From: Bidens hawaiensis
Lineage: Eukaryota; Streptophyta; Magnoliopsida; Asterales; Asteraceae
Length of the DNA stretch: 64,000 bases
Reading direction: 5' to 3'
NCBI GenBank assembly: GCA_021521415.1
Contig: JAIQDT010000194.1
Coordinates: 33,592-97,591, forward strand
Shown: positions 10,305-22,064 of the stretch, in pieces
Position numbering within the stretch: the stretch's first letter is position 1
Layout: each line of letters opens with the position of its first letter
Program-made: the position numbers and the translations under genes
Notes under the pieces: generated by a model
Told to the model about the DNA's origin: nothing
What the model saw: the letters and a program-made list of their open reading frames with translations, nothing else
Databases searched by the model: none

Positions 10305-11200
10305 ATTTCCCCTAAAATGGCGGTTGTGATAAGATCACAACTGTCATTTTGCCTTTGAAATCAAACTTCCTGCAAAACAGATGAGATTTGACAAACTGGG
10401 TAGAATTGTCATATATCAATGGATTTTCCTTGGGAACTTCCCTTCCGGCTGTATATTTAACACCATTAAGTTACCATACATGTTGATCCTTCTGTGATCC
10501 TTGTAATTGAACTTAGGATACCTGATGCAAATAACTTATGATATTAACTGGGATTAAACCCAACAAACTGGGGACAAGCCCGTGCAACTGGGGACAAGCC
10601 CGTGTAACTGGGGACAAGCCCAAACTGGGGACAAGCCCAAAAACTGGGGACAAGCCCAAACTGGGGACTGGCCCAAAGATACGGATGTTAACTGGGGACT
10701 CGCGCAAACCGGGATTTAGCCCAAACGTGAGATAACGTGAAAAGGTTATAAACCGATGGTATGGTACGTCTACCATAAATCGTAGGGTCCTTCATATAGC
10801 CAAAACAATGAAATTGTGTCAGCCACTAAACGTGTACTGGTCCCGCTTCCTCGGACTATACGTTGGATAGCGTGCGCTCCAGGCGAGAGTGTAGAATCTC
10901 TAATTTATAAGAAAGGTGAAAACCTTTAAACCTTAGAGGATATGACCATCGGGGGTCATATCCAATCGTGGGCTAGGCCAAGGGAAATAGTAAAGTACCT
11001 TAAATGTAAATGAGAGGTGGCCAACCTCTTAGACATTGAACTTCTTATTGAAATCAATTTTGGGATCCTTGATCCTTCTGAGGATACTTGATCCTGATTA
11101 GAAAAAGTATTTCTTGAGATGAATAACATTCCATGCTCTAGGTAACCTGTTGCCTTCCATAGTCAGCAGGTGATATGCCCCCTTTCCGGCTTCTGACTCG
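10305..11200 (-). other. 3' untranslated region of the Ty3/gypsy element with a minisatellite
   Basis: Non-coding stretch between integrase and 3' LTR. At 10556-10700 the unit AACTGGGGACAAGCCC recurs about seven times with 0-4 bp spacers and point variants. The rest is unique sequence with no ORF that I recognise. Confidence 0.75.
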
Positions 11201-11201
11201 A

Positions 11202-12325
11202 TCAAGTAGGGGCCTTCCACTTAGGTGCTAGCTTTCCATCCGCTAGACTGGTTGTATTTTGGAAGGCTTTCATCAAAACTAGATCTCTTTGAAATCTTCG
11301 AATCCTGATATTCTTGTTGTATGCCCCAGCTACCCTTTGATGATATGCTGCCATTCTGATCTTAGCTAGGTCTCTGAGCTCATTAACAGTATCCAGATCT
11401 TGGAGAAGGATTTCGTTGTTGGCTTGAAGATCACGGATGCTAGTTCTGTCAGTAGGAACCCCCATCTCCGTAGGGATTACAGCTTCTGAGCCAAACACCA
11501 ATGAGAAGGGTGTTTGACCTGTTGCATTCTTTGGTGTGGTTCTATCAGCCCAAAGAATATATGGTAGCTCTTCAGACCACTTGCCTTTCTTGGATCCTAG
11601 TTTCTTCTTCAAGTTATTGATAATAATCTTGTTACTTGATTCTGCTTGACCATTAGCTTGAGGATGAATTGGTGTGGAGGTAATCATCTTAATGCCCCAA
11701 CTGTCAAAAAAGTTAGTGGTTCTTTTCCCGATAAACTGGGAACCATTGTCAGAAATAATTTCTGAAGGGATACCAAATCTAGTAATAATGTTTCTTTTAA
11801 TGAAGGATATCACCTCTTTTTCGCGGACTTGAACAAAAGCTTCTGCTTCTATCCACTTTGAAAAGTAATCAGTCATTGCAAGCATGAATACTTTTCCTCC
11901 TGGCGCTTTAGGTAGCTTACCACGATATCCATGCCCCACTTCATGAAAGGCCATGATGAGGATATAGGATACATAGGCTCTGCTGGCTGATGCAGGATAT
12001 TGCCATGTCTTTGACATGAATCACACTTCTTTAAGTACTCCATGGCGTCTCTCTTTATGGTAGGCCAGAAGTATCCTGTTCTAAGAATCCTAGAGAATAG
12101 GGCTCTACCTCCAGTATGATTACCGCAATCTCCTTCGTGAAAGTCTTTGAGCACCTCTTGAATTTCAGGATCTTCGATACATCTCAAGTATGGACCTGCA
12201 AGAGATTTCCTATACAGAATATTGTTTAATAAAATGTATTGTGATACCTTAAGTTTGAAGGACTTAGGTTTCTCTGTGGCTGGAATCTCTCCATTTTGAA
12301 TGAACTTCTTGATCGGAGGATCCAA
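11202..12325 (-). pseudogene. Integrase, frame-broken
   Basis: Two overlapping minus-strand frames (11873-12325, then 11202-12017) encode an integrase. The zinc-binding N-terminus includes HEGDCGNHTGGRALF and CDSCQRHG. The catalytic core includes DNGSQF and ends with the PQANGQAESSNK region carrying the glutamate. The C-terminal domain follows with TPFSLVFGSEAVIP. The frame change near 11900-12000 means it cannot be read through. It lies directly downstream of RNase H. Confidence 0.85.
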
Positions 12326-13031
12326 GATCCTTGATTATTTGAGGATAATGGATCCCAAGGCAAAATCTCTTTTTCAGTTGTTATCTCCCCAACATCTTGT
12401 TCTCCTATTGCTGGTGAGAGTATATGGATGGTTGGGATCTTCGTATCTTCTGGAATCTTCAATGATGAAGCTAAATTTGCTAAAGCATCTGCCCCAGCAT
12501 TCTCTTCTCTTGGTACCTGTATAATACTAAAAGAATCGAAGAACTTTGATAGTTCCTTCACAACATCTAGATATTTGATTAGTTTTTCACCTTTAATAGC
12601 ATATGAGCCATTAAAGTGGTTAGTCATCAATAACGAATCTACATATACTTGAAGATACCTGATCCTCATGTGTTTAGCTAATTGCAAACTTGCGATCAGA
12701 GCTTCGTATTCCGCTTCATTATTGGTGGCTGGGAATGCCACGCAATGGACTGGGGTATTATGTCCCCTTGTGGCGATTTCAGTAGGATACCCAATCCTGT
12801 TCCTCTTACGTTGGATGCTCCATCTGTAAAGAGGATCCAAGGATCCTTGGCTTCTTCCAGTTGTTGAACCTCCAAATCAGCTTCCTCTTGTATGTCACTA
12901 CTGAAATCAGCCACAAAGTCTGCAAGTGCTTGTGACTTAATGGTTGTTCTGGGCTCATACTGAATATCATATGCACTCAATTTCACAACCCATTTAGCCA
13001 TCCTTCCTGACAATTCTGGTTTTCTAAGCAC
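12226..13031 (-). pseudogene. RNase H domain, frame-broken
   Basis: The frame at 12696-13031 ends an RT-connection region (LSGRMAKWVVKLSAYDIQYEPR) and starts RNase H with the catalytic ILFTDGASN. The frame at 12226-12840 continues with NNEAEYEALIASLQLA and VPREENAGADALANLAS. The shift near 12700-12840 splits the domain. About 180 bp between this and the RT frame at 13214 lack an open frame, so another break lies there. Confidence 0.85.
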
Positions 13032-13213
13032 ATTCTTAACAGGATAATTAGTTCATAAAATAATAGTATGTGTTTCAAAATAGTGTCTCAACTTGGTTAA
13101 GGCCATAATCAAAGCAAGAATTAATTTTTCAAGGTGAGGATACCTGACTTCTGCATTTAACAGGCTTTTACTTACGTAATATACCGGGTGCTGTTATCCT
13201 TCATGATCCTTGG

Positions 13214-14068
13214 CTAGAACAGCATGATTGCATTTCCTGACACAACTAAGTATACGGACAACGCCTCACCATCTATTGGCTTCATCAAAGAGGGCGCTGA
13301 GGATAGATAATCCTTAAGAGCCTTTAGTGCATCTTCATGCCTTTGAGTCCATTCAAACTTTTTATTTTTCCTCAAGATATCATAGAAGCCTTTGCACTTC
13401 TCTGAGGATCTGGAAATGAATCTGTTGAGGGCAGTTATTCTTCCCGTCAGTCTTTGGACATCTTTAGCATTCCTAGGAGACTTTAAATTAATGATGGCTT
13501 CTATCTGATCAGGGCTCGCTTCTATTCCCATTTTGGTCACCATGTATCCTAGAAACTTTCCAGCCTTAACACCAAAATGGCATTTTGACGGGTTTAGCTT
13601 CATGTTATATTGGTCAAGGATATTGAATGCTTCTTCAAGGTCTCTTAGGTGATCCTCAGCCCTCTTCAAATTCACTACCATGTCATCTATGTAGACTTCC
13701 ATGGTTTTGCCTAACTGATCCTTGAACATCATATTGACCAATCTTTGATATGTTGCCCCTGCATTTCTTAGTCCGAATGGCATAGCAATATAACAATATA
13801 TGCCGGTAGGAGTCATGAATGTTGTATCCTCTTGATTAGATGGTTCCATCTGAATTTGTTGAAATCCAGAGGAAGCATCCATAAGGGTAAGCATCTCATG
13901 TCCTGCCGTTGCATCCACCATGGAGTCTATATGCGGTAAAGGGAAAGGATCCTTGGGGCATGTCTTGTTTAAATCGGTGAAATCGACACACACCCTCCAT
14001 TTTCCATTCTTTTTTGAAACAACAACCACATTAGCCAACCATCGAGGATACTTAACCTCTCTGATCAT
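13214..14068 (-). pseudogene. Reverse transcriptase, 284 codons open
   Basis: Minus-strand RT with the classic blocks in order: WRVCVDFTDLNKTCPKDPFPLP, LTLMDASSGFQQI, MPFGLRNAGATYQRLVN, and the catalytic VYIDDMVV (YIDD). It ends with SVYLVVSGNAIM. It is open internally, but frames on both sides are shifted, so no full-length Pol can be made from this copy. Confidence 0.88.
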
Positions 14069-14075
14069 ACTGGCC

Positions 14076-14372
14076 TTAAGAAGTTTTCAACTTCTTCTTG
14101 TATGATCGCGTTCCTCTCAGGAGCGAATTTCCTCGCTTCTGATGGACGGGTTTAATAAAATAATCAAGGCCCAACTTATGAGTAATTACCTCCTTAGAAA
14201 TACTTGTCATGTCAAAATGTCTGAAAGCAAATGTGGATTTTCGTCGCTTTAGGAAGGATATCATATCCTCCTCGATATCGTCAGGGATACAGGATCCTAG
14301 GAACACCTTCGCGTCTGGATCTTCAGGATCTAAAGATACTTCTTTTACGTCTCGCTCCCGAGCTTCCAGCAC
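14076..14372 (-). pseudogene. Protease-RT linker fragment
   Basis: Minus-strand frame of 98 codons with LGSCIPDDIEEDMISFLKRRKSTFAF, the segment that usually precedes RT in this lineage. Its end runs out of frame into the RT at about 14076. It is separated from the protease frame ending at 14480 by a short non-open stretch. Confidence 0.7.
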
Positions 14373-14479
14373 GTCCCTAGGATGTTGCTGTAATTGCTAT
14401 GCTATCGTTTGTTTAGCTGTCGGCTTCATTCATAAAGAATAATAATTCTTGTCTTCCACTTGGTCACCATCTATCCTTA

Positions 14480-15622
14480 CTACTCCCCAAGGAGTTGGTA
14501 GTTTGATGCACTGAAGGTAAGAGAGGCTACAGCCTTCATTCCATGTATCCAAGGCCTGCCAAGAATAACGTTGCAACAAGAAAGATTGTCAATAACACAA
14601 AACTTTTGGTAAGAGTTTAACCCTTCGATGTATATCGGGAGTTTGAAGTCCCCCAATGTTTTCTTGGTTTCACCACTGAAACCCACTAGAACCAACGTTC
14701 TTGGGATGATTTCTGAGTCCGGGATGTTCATTTTCTGTAGTACGTCATGTTGGATGATGTTGACCGAGCTTCCACCGTCGACTAGGATCCTGCGTACATA
14801 ACGGTTAGCAATAAATAAAGTTATAATCAAACCATCGTGGTGAGGATCCTGGATGCTTGTCTTATTTTCTTCATCAAAGAAGATTCTTTTGTCAGTCGTC
14901 AAAGTAGTGGATATGACTGGTCGGTCTCCCTTCTCCAACTTTGTTTCTTTGGCGTGTCTTTTTGCCAAGGAGAAAGAAGTACCGCATATATCTGAGCCAC
15001 CGGAGATGAAGTTGATTACTTGTGCGTCTAGTGGGGGTGGAGTTGCTTTATGTGGTACGTTTTCAGAATCCTGGATCCTAGGCTTTTTTCTTCCCAGAAG
15101 CTCTTTGAAATGACCCTTACTCAGGAGGTATCCAATTTCCCTCCTTAAACCAATACAACCTTCTGTCTGATGGCCAAAGTCTTCATGGAATGCACACCAC
15201 TTGGACTTGTCTTTGAAGGATGTTGTTTGCTCATCTTTTCGAGGCCACCTTGCTTTCTCTCCAAGATCCTTCATGGCACAAATCAACCCATGGGTATCAA
15301 CAGAGAAGCAATACTCGGAAATACTTGGGCAGTCCTCATCATCTTCTCCTTCTTCAACTTCCCGGACATTTTGATTGTTGAATTTTGTGTACGGATTTGA
15401 GTCGTTGTTCCTGTATGAGGATCCTTGTTTCTGGTTAGATGACTCTTGTTTTGTTGGAGCTCCTGATCGTTCTTGGATCTTCTTGTCATCCTCTAGCCTT
15501 ATAAATCTGAGTGCCCTATTTCTGACTTCATCAAAAGTCATGCATGGGGTCATCACAAGATCGTCATAAAATGTGGAGCCCCTTTGAAGTCCCATCTTGA
15601 ACGCTTCAACCGCCGTAGCCAT
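14480..15622 (-). pseudogene. Gag C-terminus and aspartic protease
   Basis: 380 open codons on the minus strand. The early part belongs to gag, followed by a zinc-binding motif CAFHEDFGHQTEGCIGLRRE. The protease part has LVDGGSSVNIIQHDVL and later VILGRPWIHG. The active-site triad is D-G-G rather than the common D-S/T-G, a form seen in Tat-like elements. The upstream gag frame is separated at about 15622-15695. Confidence 0.82.
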
Positions 15623-15694
15623 GTCAATATTCGGTATTTCTAAGGCTTCCCTTCCAAACTTTGTAACAAAATCCCTTAAGGATTCATCACGAAG

Positions 15695-16985
15695 TTAGAT
15701 AACTCTATATAAATCACTAGTTAATTTCTCGAATTTTCTACTACAAGAAAATTGGCTATTGAACAAATTAACTAAGTGAGAAAAAGAAGTAACGGAAAAG
15801 GGTGGAAGACTTAGCAGCCATTTTAATGCGGATCCTGTTAGTGTGGATCCGAAGTCTTTGCACAAGCAAGCTTCCTTGAGTCTCTCCGGGATAGGGTTGA
15901 TTTCCAAACGCTCCCTATATTGTGCAACGTGCTCTTCAGGATCGGTGGTCCCATCATAAGTCTTCATGTTGGGGGTCTGGAACCGCATCAGGATTTCAAC
16001 ATCACAGATAGGTGGAGCAAATCTGGATAACTTATGACTTCCCTCAGGTATCTCGGGATTGGTCGTATCACCCCGGGAACACTTGATATCATATCCTTGA
16101 GCTTCTGTAGCTCTTTGGCCATAGCTTGGTTGATACCTGCATCCTGCACGGGACCACGGTTAGCGTTAAAGGATATAGGATCATATGGGTTACCTCTTTG
16201 CTGGGTGAAGGTAGGAATCCCGGATGAGTAGCTGGGATAAGCAGAATCTGCGATAGGAGTTGGTCCTCCAGAAGCTATGGTCTGCATGGGGATAATGTCT
16301 CCTTCATGGACCTCCGAAGACCTTTGATGTTGAACCCCTGAGAATCCTTGATCCTTGAAGAAGGATCCTTGATTGTGGATGAAGGATCCTAGTGGTTGGG
16401 AGTTAAAGGATCCTTGAAGATACAATCCGGAGGATCCTGGTTGAAGGATCGATGGTCCTTGCTGAAAGATTGAGGATCCTTGAGCTGGTTGAACCATGGA
16501 CTCCTGTTGAAGGATAGATGATCCTTGCTGGAAAATCGAGGATCCCTGAGCGTGCTGACCCATAGATCCTGGTTGAAGGATAGATGATCCTTGCTGGAAT
16601 ATGGAGGATCCTTGAGTCTGTTGAGCCACAGATCCTGAAGTAGTGAAATCCAGAATCATTGGCATTAAAGGAGTCTGATCCCCCAGTGGCCTTTTATTCT
16701 TCTTGAGATCTTCAATTTCACGTAGGATCTTCTGGTTGGTTTTGTTCTGCTGCTCCATGTATGCCTTAACCTGTGAAAACATAGCAGAAACATCATTGTT
16801 AGAGTTAACCACCGAAGTGGCAGTAGTGTTCTTTGAGCTCTGGAAGACTGGAATTTGTGTCTTGTTTCCAGTAGCAGTAGCCCTCGGTGCTCCCGTGATT
16901 GGAGGAGGCATCGGCGGCAAAGTCTTGATGAGAGAGAAACCCAAGATGGCATGGTTGATGAAACAGAGGTTGATTGAGAGGTCAT
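15695..16985 (-). pseudogene. Gag N-terminal and capsid region, frame-shifted
   Basis: The likely gag start is the ATG at 16985 (MTSQSTSVSSTMPSW), matching the copy at 9463. A one-base deletion near 16923 (relative to the truncated copy) throws the start out of frame, and the gag frame is then continuous with a longer frame reading in from the LTR (15988-17232). Features include QVKAYMEQQNKTNQ (coiled), a Gln/Ser-rich repeat region (three units containing QGSSIFQQGSSILQ), and then the capsid part TYDGTTDPEEHVAQYRERL in the next frame (15695-15988). Confidence 0.8.
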
Positions 16986-17051
16986 TGATGGTGATATGGG
17001 TATGAAAGGTTGAATATTGATAAGGTATTTTCTGGATTATAGCACCAATCG

Positions 17052-17068
17052 CCCCACGGTGGGCGCCA
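17052..17068 (-). other. Primer binding site of the Ty3/gypsy element
   Basis: Minus strand TGGCGCCCACCGTGGGG, starting three bases after the LTR end. The TGGCGCC core matches the complement of tRNA 3' ends used by many plant Ty3/gypsy elements; I cannot name the tRNA with certainty. Confidence 0.7.
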
Positions 17069-17071
17069 AAT

Positions 17072-17826
17072 TGTTTTGGATAAAAATCAGCTAAGGATAA
17101 AGTATCCAAATCTGTAAAGTGAGGTATAGTGCTATGTTGATAATAACGAATATGTAATCGAAATCTTGATGTACACAATGATTTGATCACGAGGGAAAAA
17201 GCCCTTGAATACGATAATCTTACTTCGGTCAAAACTTAACAAGGTAATCTTTGGTCGAATCACTTCGGTCAAGGATTAACGAGGTACCCTTTAGTCTGAT
17301 AGTACGTGATTATAGTAATCTCCGGCACAAAAAACCCCCGGACGGTGAAAACTATCACCGTCAAGTTTATTAATCGAATAAAGGGTGTTACAATTGGTGG
17401 AGATTATGATCAGTGATACAATATTATCTAAGTGTGTGTGTATTGCTAGCCTTGCTTGTCCTTGGATGATTATGAACGTGTACTATATATAGGTAGTGTG
17501 CCCTAACTGATCATAACTCAATTTAAATAGGAAAAGAATAACAAATATCCTAATTTTAGCCTAGAATCAAGTCTTTCCATAATTATAGCTCTTTCCTTCA
17601 TTATCCACGCGGTATATTAATTTGATTGCGAGATTATAGCTCTGACTTGGTCATTTAGCCGTTATACCTGCCATAAATATCAAGATAACAAAGGAAAATT
17701 GTTAATAAATAATAGGTACTGAGGATCATTGATCCTAACAGGATCTGCAACATATTCTAAGGATAATTGATCCATATTTTATGCCAGGATAACATATCCA
17801 CAGTGTCAAATTTCCGCGTACTAACA
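17072..17826 (-). repeat. LTR copy C (5' LTR of the element)
   Basis: 755 bp, bounded by TGTTTTGG and ACTAACA on the plus strand. It has the PBS on its left (internal) side and CCGCT (17827-17831) on its right. It differs from copies A and B by scattered single bases only, so all three LTRs separated recently. Confidence 0.92.
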
Positions 17827-19090
17827 CCGCTAATGACCAGTGAATGAACATACAGCAACATTTCCATCCTAAAGAATTTTGCTTTGTATCTCTTTCTCTC
17901 TCAAAGAATTAGCACTCTCTCCCTTCACTGCCACCAGATTAAGTACCTTGAGCCGTTCGTTGCCGGTTTGAGCCATTGGAACACCTCCAGCCTTTCTCTG
18001 CCGTTTGAAGCCACCATCGCCCCGCGTCCAAACACTTTCTATAAGTGGACAGTGTCTCGGCCATCTTCGTTTCCAAAATATTTTTGTAATCTTCACGGGT
18101 TACTTATTGTTCGTTTATCTCAGCTTGTTATATATACAAAATCAAACATGTTATACGTATTTTTATGCATCATGTTTTAAATTAAATAAGTTATACGTCG
18201 TGTTTTAGCCAATTCTATGTAAGCTATGCACAAAATTTTGGAGCGTGCGGTCTACTGGAAGCAACCTCTTTATCTTTAGGGATATAGGTGGGGTTTGCCT
18301 ACATTCCATCCACCCAGAGCCTACTGGTGGTTTTGGCTATTTGTGAGATTTATTGGGTATGGTTATTGTTGTATTTGTTTAAAATCATGCAAAGATGCTA
18401 ATATCTACTTAGATTTTGTGATTGTATGAAGATTAGGTCATAGATCGTATAAATCATAGTTTCATGATTACTTATTGAGTTGTTTATCCTAATTTCCGAT
18501 CAATCAGATTATTACTTTTATATCCGATTCTGTACAATGTTTGTGTTTTAAATTTGTATATTTGGGTTTTAAAGTTATTAGATTAGTAAGTATGTTAAAT
18601 TGTTTTGAAGTGCAGTTTTGGTTTGAGAAACTAGAATGTTTTAGGTGTGTCAATTTCGTAGGTATGCTTAAATTTCAAATATGTTTAATTATTAGATATT
18701 GAAGGTTTCTATTTGGTAAATTATTAAGCGATGTCCCGTTTAATTTTATTTTCATAGTAATTTCTTCGTGTTGTGCATTATAGACTTTCATAGGTTGTCT
18801 TCATTTTAATCATCATGAGCATAGAAATTCCCATCTGAAATTGATTTAGAAATTAATTTTGGATTATCTTCGTTTTATAACCACTTTTTAAATGTTTTAT
18901 TTCATTTAGGATATGAATCTTTATTACATGATTGTTTGTTGAGAGAAGTACTAATTGTGTTCCTATGGTTTATGGAAGAGGCACTTTGAGTCCCTTAAAC
19001 TTGATAGAACCGACTGAGTTCCTAGGGGGTGTTTGGTAGAGGGAATTGAGGGGTGAGAAATGGAATTGGAAAGAATTCTCTTGTTTGTTT
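17827..19090 (+). repeat. Segmental duplication, copy 2
   Basis: Matches 7947-9197. The copy continues past the left terminus of the Harbinger transposon at 19025 into the intact element, so this is the original location and the left copy is the derived, truncated one. It contains 14 bp at about 18012-18025 that the left copy lacks. Confidence 0.9.
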
Positions 19091-20544
19091 ATGAAAGAAA
19101 GAGGTGAGAAATGGAAATAAACCATTTCCATTTCTCTGATTTTGTTTCTCTAAAAAAAGCGGAGAATTGGATTTCTAGGGTTTCATTTCTCAGCCTCACT
19201 CTCTCACGCCTCTCCCTGCTGTTCGATCTACAGCAGCAAACTCACGCCTCTCCCTGTTGTTCGATCGACTTGCAGCCTCTAATCACCCACAAATCATCTC
19301 CAATCCAAGAACCGAGTTCGTATTCGCGATCCTTGCTTCGATTCCAACGATCCTAGGTATGAAACTTTCATTTTTTCGACTTTCTTATGCTCGACCAGAC
19401 CTAAACCTCGATCCAAACTCAGATGCTGATGTCGATTGTTATCGTGGGATGTTTGTATGTTGTTGGTAATCGATTTAGATATGTTAGATTTCAATGGTTT
19501 ATGTTTAATTCGACTCTTGATGAAATCTTTGATGTCTAGGTTGGAAATTGAACATTATATGGTATGAAATTGATGAGTTTGAATCATGAATTTTATGTTA
19601 GAATGATATTTAGATGCTAGGTTGAATGTTGGAACAGATAAATTGAATGTTTACATGAGTTGCTTGAATGCTGTTGCTGATGAAATCTGTAATGCTGTTT
19701 TGTTCAAACAATATTTTGATCATAACAGATGCAAATTGATCGTTTCTTGAGTCTAACATTAAGTTCAAAGAGTCTAGTTTCAAACCCCACTGGTTTCGTA
19801 ATTTTTAGAGAAGTTTTGATTACCCAAACGTGAAAAATAAAACCGAAGGTCAAATCTGTTTTTGACTGACAGATTTTAGGTCCACTTCTAAAGAGCATAA
19901 CTCTCTTGTTTTTGAAGTTTTAGACTTCATTCCTCTTTCTAATGAACATTTTAAGTGTCTAGAATATTTCCCAATTGGCCTTGTATGCAAATCCTGAGTA
20001 GTCAATTTTTGAGAAATTTTGACATTTACAAACTCTGAACAGTAAGTTTTAGATACCTTTGATAATTAGCATTTTAGTTGAAAACCTTATGCATACTTTA
20101 AAATTTGAGAAAAATATATAAACACCTAGAGATGTTGAAGTTTCTGTGAAAATATTTTCATAATTTATTTCAATTGTTTTGTTGATAAATAAATCTATAT
20201 TTACAAACTCAAATCTGACCAAAAAACTCAGATTTCTACATATCAACAAATCATCACTTTTTACACCATTTTTATCTAGAAATTGACTTGTAACTCACAT
20301 GGAAATCTTAGGGATCTTGTATAACATTGACTTGTAACTCACATGGAAACTTGGATGTTCAATTTCATCCAAATTAACATATATATTGATGTAAACATTG
20401 GCAATTAAACAACATTCAGCAAGTCAGTGAATAAAGTAGCCTGTAATCATTTTTCTTGCTTTCATGATTACTTTGTTGCTAATATTTGGATTATATTTTG
20501 GAGTTATTTGCTTTTCTTGAATTTTCTTATATTTTTATGTGTAG

Positions 20545-21897
20545 ATGGCAAGATCACCTTCCAGACAAAGAATAGTTGCCATAGGTGCATTTTATGTCAT
20601 TTATGTTACGATTCGTTGGTGAATGTTGTGTACTTATCATTTGAGTCGGTCGATTGAGTCAATGACTTTACGTACAAAATATTTAATGAGTTACCATAAT
20701 AGGCGTGAAAACATGGTGAGGATGGTTTATGAAAGTGATGTTACGAGTGTTGTTAACATAAGAATGAATATACATGCATTTACAACACTTTGTGATATGC
20801 TAGAAACTAGAGGGGGACTAAAGAATAGTAAAAACATGCTAGTTGATGAGCAAGTTGCTATGTTTTTACATACCTTTGCTCATAATGCAAAGAATAGGAT
20901 ACTAGTTAACAGATTTCATCGGTCCGGGGAAACTGTAAGTTGGTATTTCAAGTTAGTCTTAAATGCTATATGTCGATTACACAAAGAACTCTACAAGTCA
21001 CCCGTGCCAGTGCCAGATAATGAAACTGATGAAAGATGGAAATGGTTTAAGGTTAGTCAAACACATTTTTTATTAAAGATATTTTTTGCTAACATAAATT
21101 AGTAAGTAATGTTTTCTTTTAACTCAGGGTTGCTTAGGAGCATTAGATGGAACATACATTAAAGTTAAAGTCCCTGCTATTGATAGAAAACCTTATAGGA
21201 CAAGAAAAGGGCAGATTTGTACTAACGTACTCGGAGTATGTACGAGAGACCTTTTATTTACGTATGTCTTAGCGGGATGGGAGGGTTCTGCAGCTGTAGT
21301 AGAGTTTTGCGTGATGCAATCAGTAGACCCAATGGTCTTAAAATAACTCCGGGTATGTGATAGACAATTTTCAAAGAATATACATAGATTTAAGTATGAT
21401 AATTAACATAGAGTTTATGGTTAATTGTAGGAACATACTACCTTTGTGATGCTGGTTATACAAATGGTGAAGGATTTTTAACTCCATATCGAGGTCAACG
21501 TTATCATCTTAACGATTGGTCTCGTCCTCCTACGAATGCTAAGGAGTTCTTTAATATGAGACATTCATCGGCCAGGAATGTTATAGAAAGATGTTTCGGA
21601 ATGATTAAAGATAGATGGGCTATTTTGCGTGATAACTCATATCGTCCCATAGAGTCCATGCCACGTATCATCATTGCTTGTTGTTTATTGCACAATTTCA
21701 TACGAACAACAATGAGTGAAGACCCTCTTGATAACGAAATCCCAGTAAATCACACACAACCTGCAAATGACCATGACAGTGTTATTTCTATGATCGAGCC
21801 CTTACAAGAATGGACCGATCGTAGAGACCTTCTTGCTAATGAAATGTTTAATAGTTGGACTGCGATGCGTGCGCAGCGTGCCAACAATGTTTCTTAA
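20545..21897 (+). pseudogene. Harbinger DDE transposase, three coding exons, frameshifted
   Basis: Likely exons are 20545-21051, 21128-21352 and 21431-21897, with GT/AG borders; a 5' UTR intron probably runs from the AG/GTATGA donor near 19355 to 20544. Conserved parts are an N-terminal helical domain (DEQVAMFLHTFAHNAKNR), the first Asp in [13 protein letters not shown], the second in YYLCDAGYTNGEGFLTPY, and the Glu in ARNVIERCFGMIKDRWAIL. One base is missing near 21295, after GWEGSAA, which shifts the rest of exon 2. An in-frame stop also follows the short first block near 20619, so the usable start may instead be the ATG at 20623. The protein would cut and join transposon DNA in the nucleus. 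Confidence 0.85.
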
Positions 21898-22064
21898 TTA
21901 TGTTTGACAATTATGTATTTTTTATTTGTAGAACCAAGGATGTTTCTTATTAATGTTTATTTATGCACTTTATTTGTTTCTTATTAATGTTTCTTGTTAT
22001 ATTTGTATTTGTAGTTACATGAATTATGATTTTTAATTGTATAATTATGCATTTGTACGTAGAC

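Larger units (their letters stand above)
9550..17826 (-). mobile_element. Ty3/gypsy LTR retrotransposon, minus orientation, decayed coding region
   Basis: Two 755-bp LTRs (9550-10304 and 17072-17826) bound an interior with, in minus-strand order, PBS, gag, protease, RT, RNase H, integrase and a 3' untranslated region. The order places integrase last, as in Ty3/gypsy elements. The gag zinc-binding pattern (CAFHEDFGHQTEGC) and protease (VDGGSS) match the Tat-type polyprotein at 55560 in style. Coding frames are broken at several places. The right flank has the CCGCT target duplication; the left flank does not, because the truncated gag of another copy is there. Confidence 0.9.
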
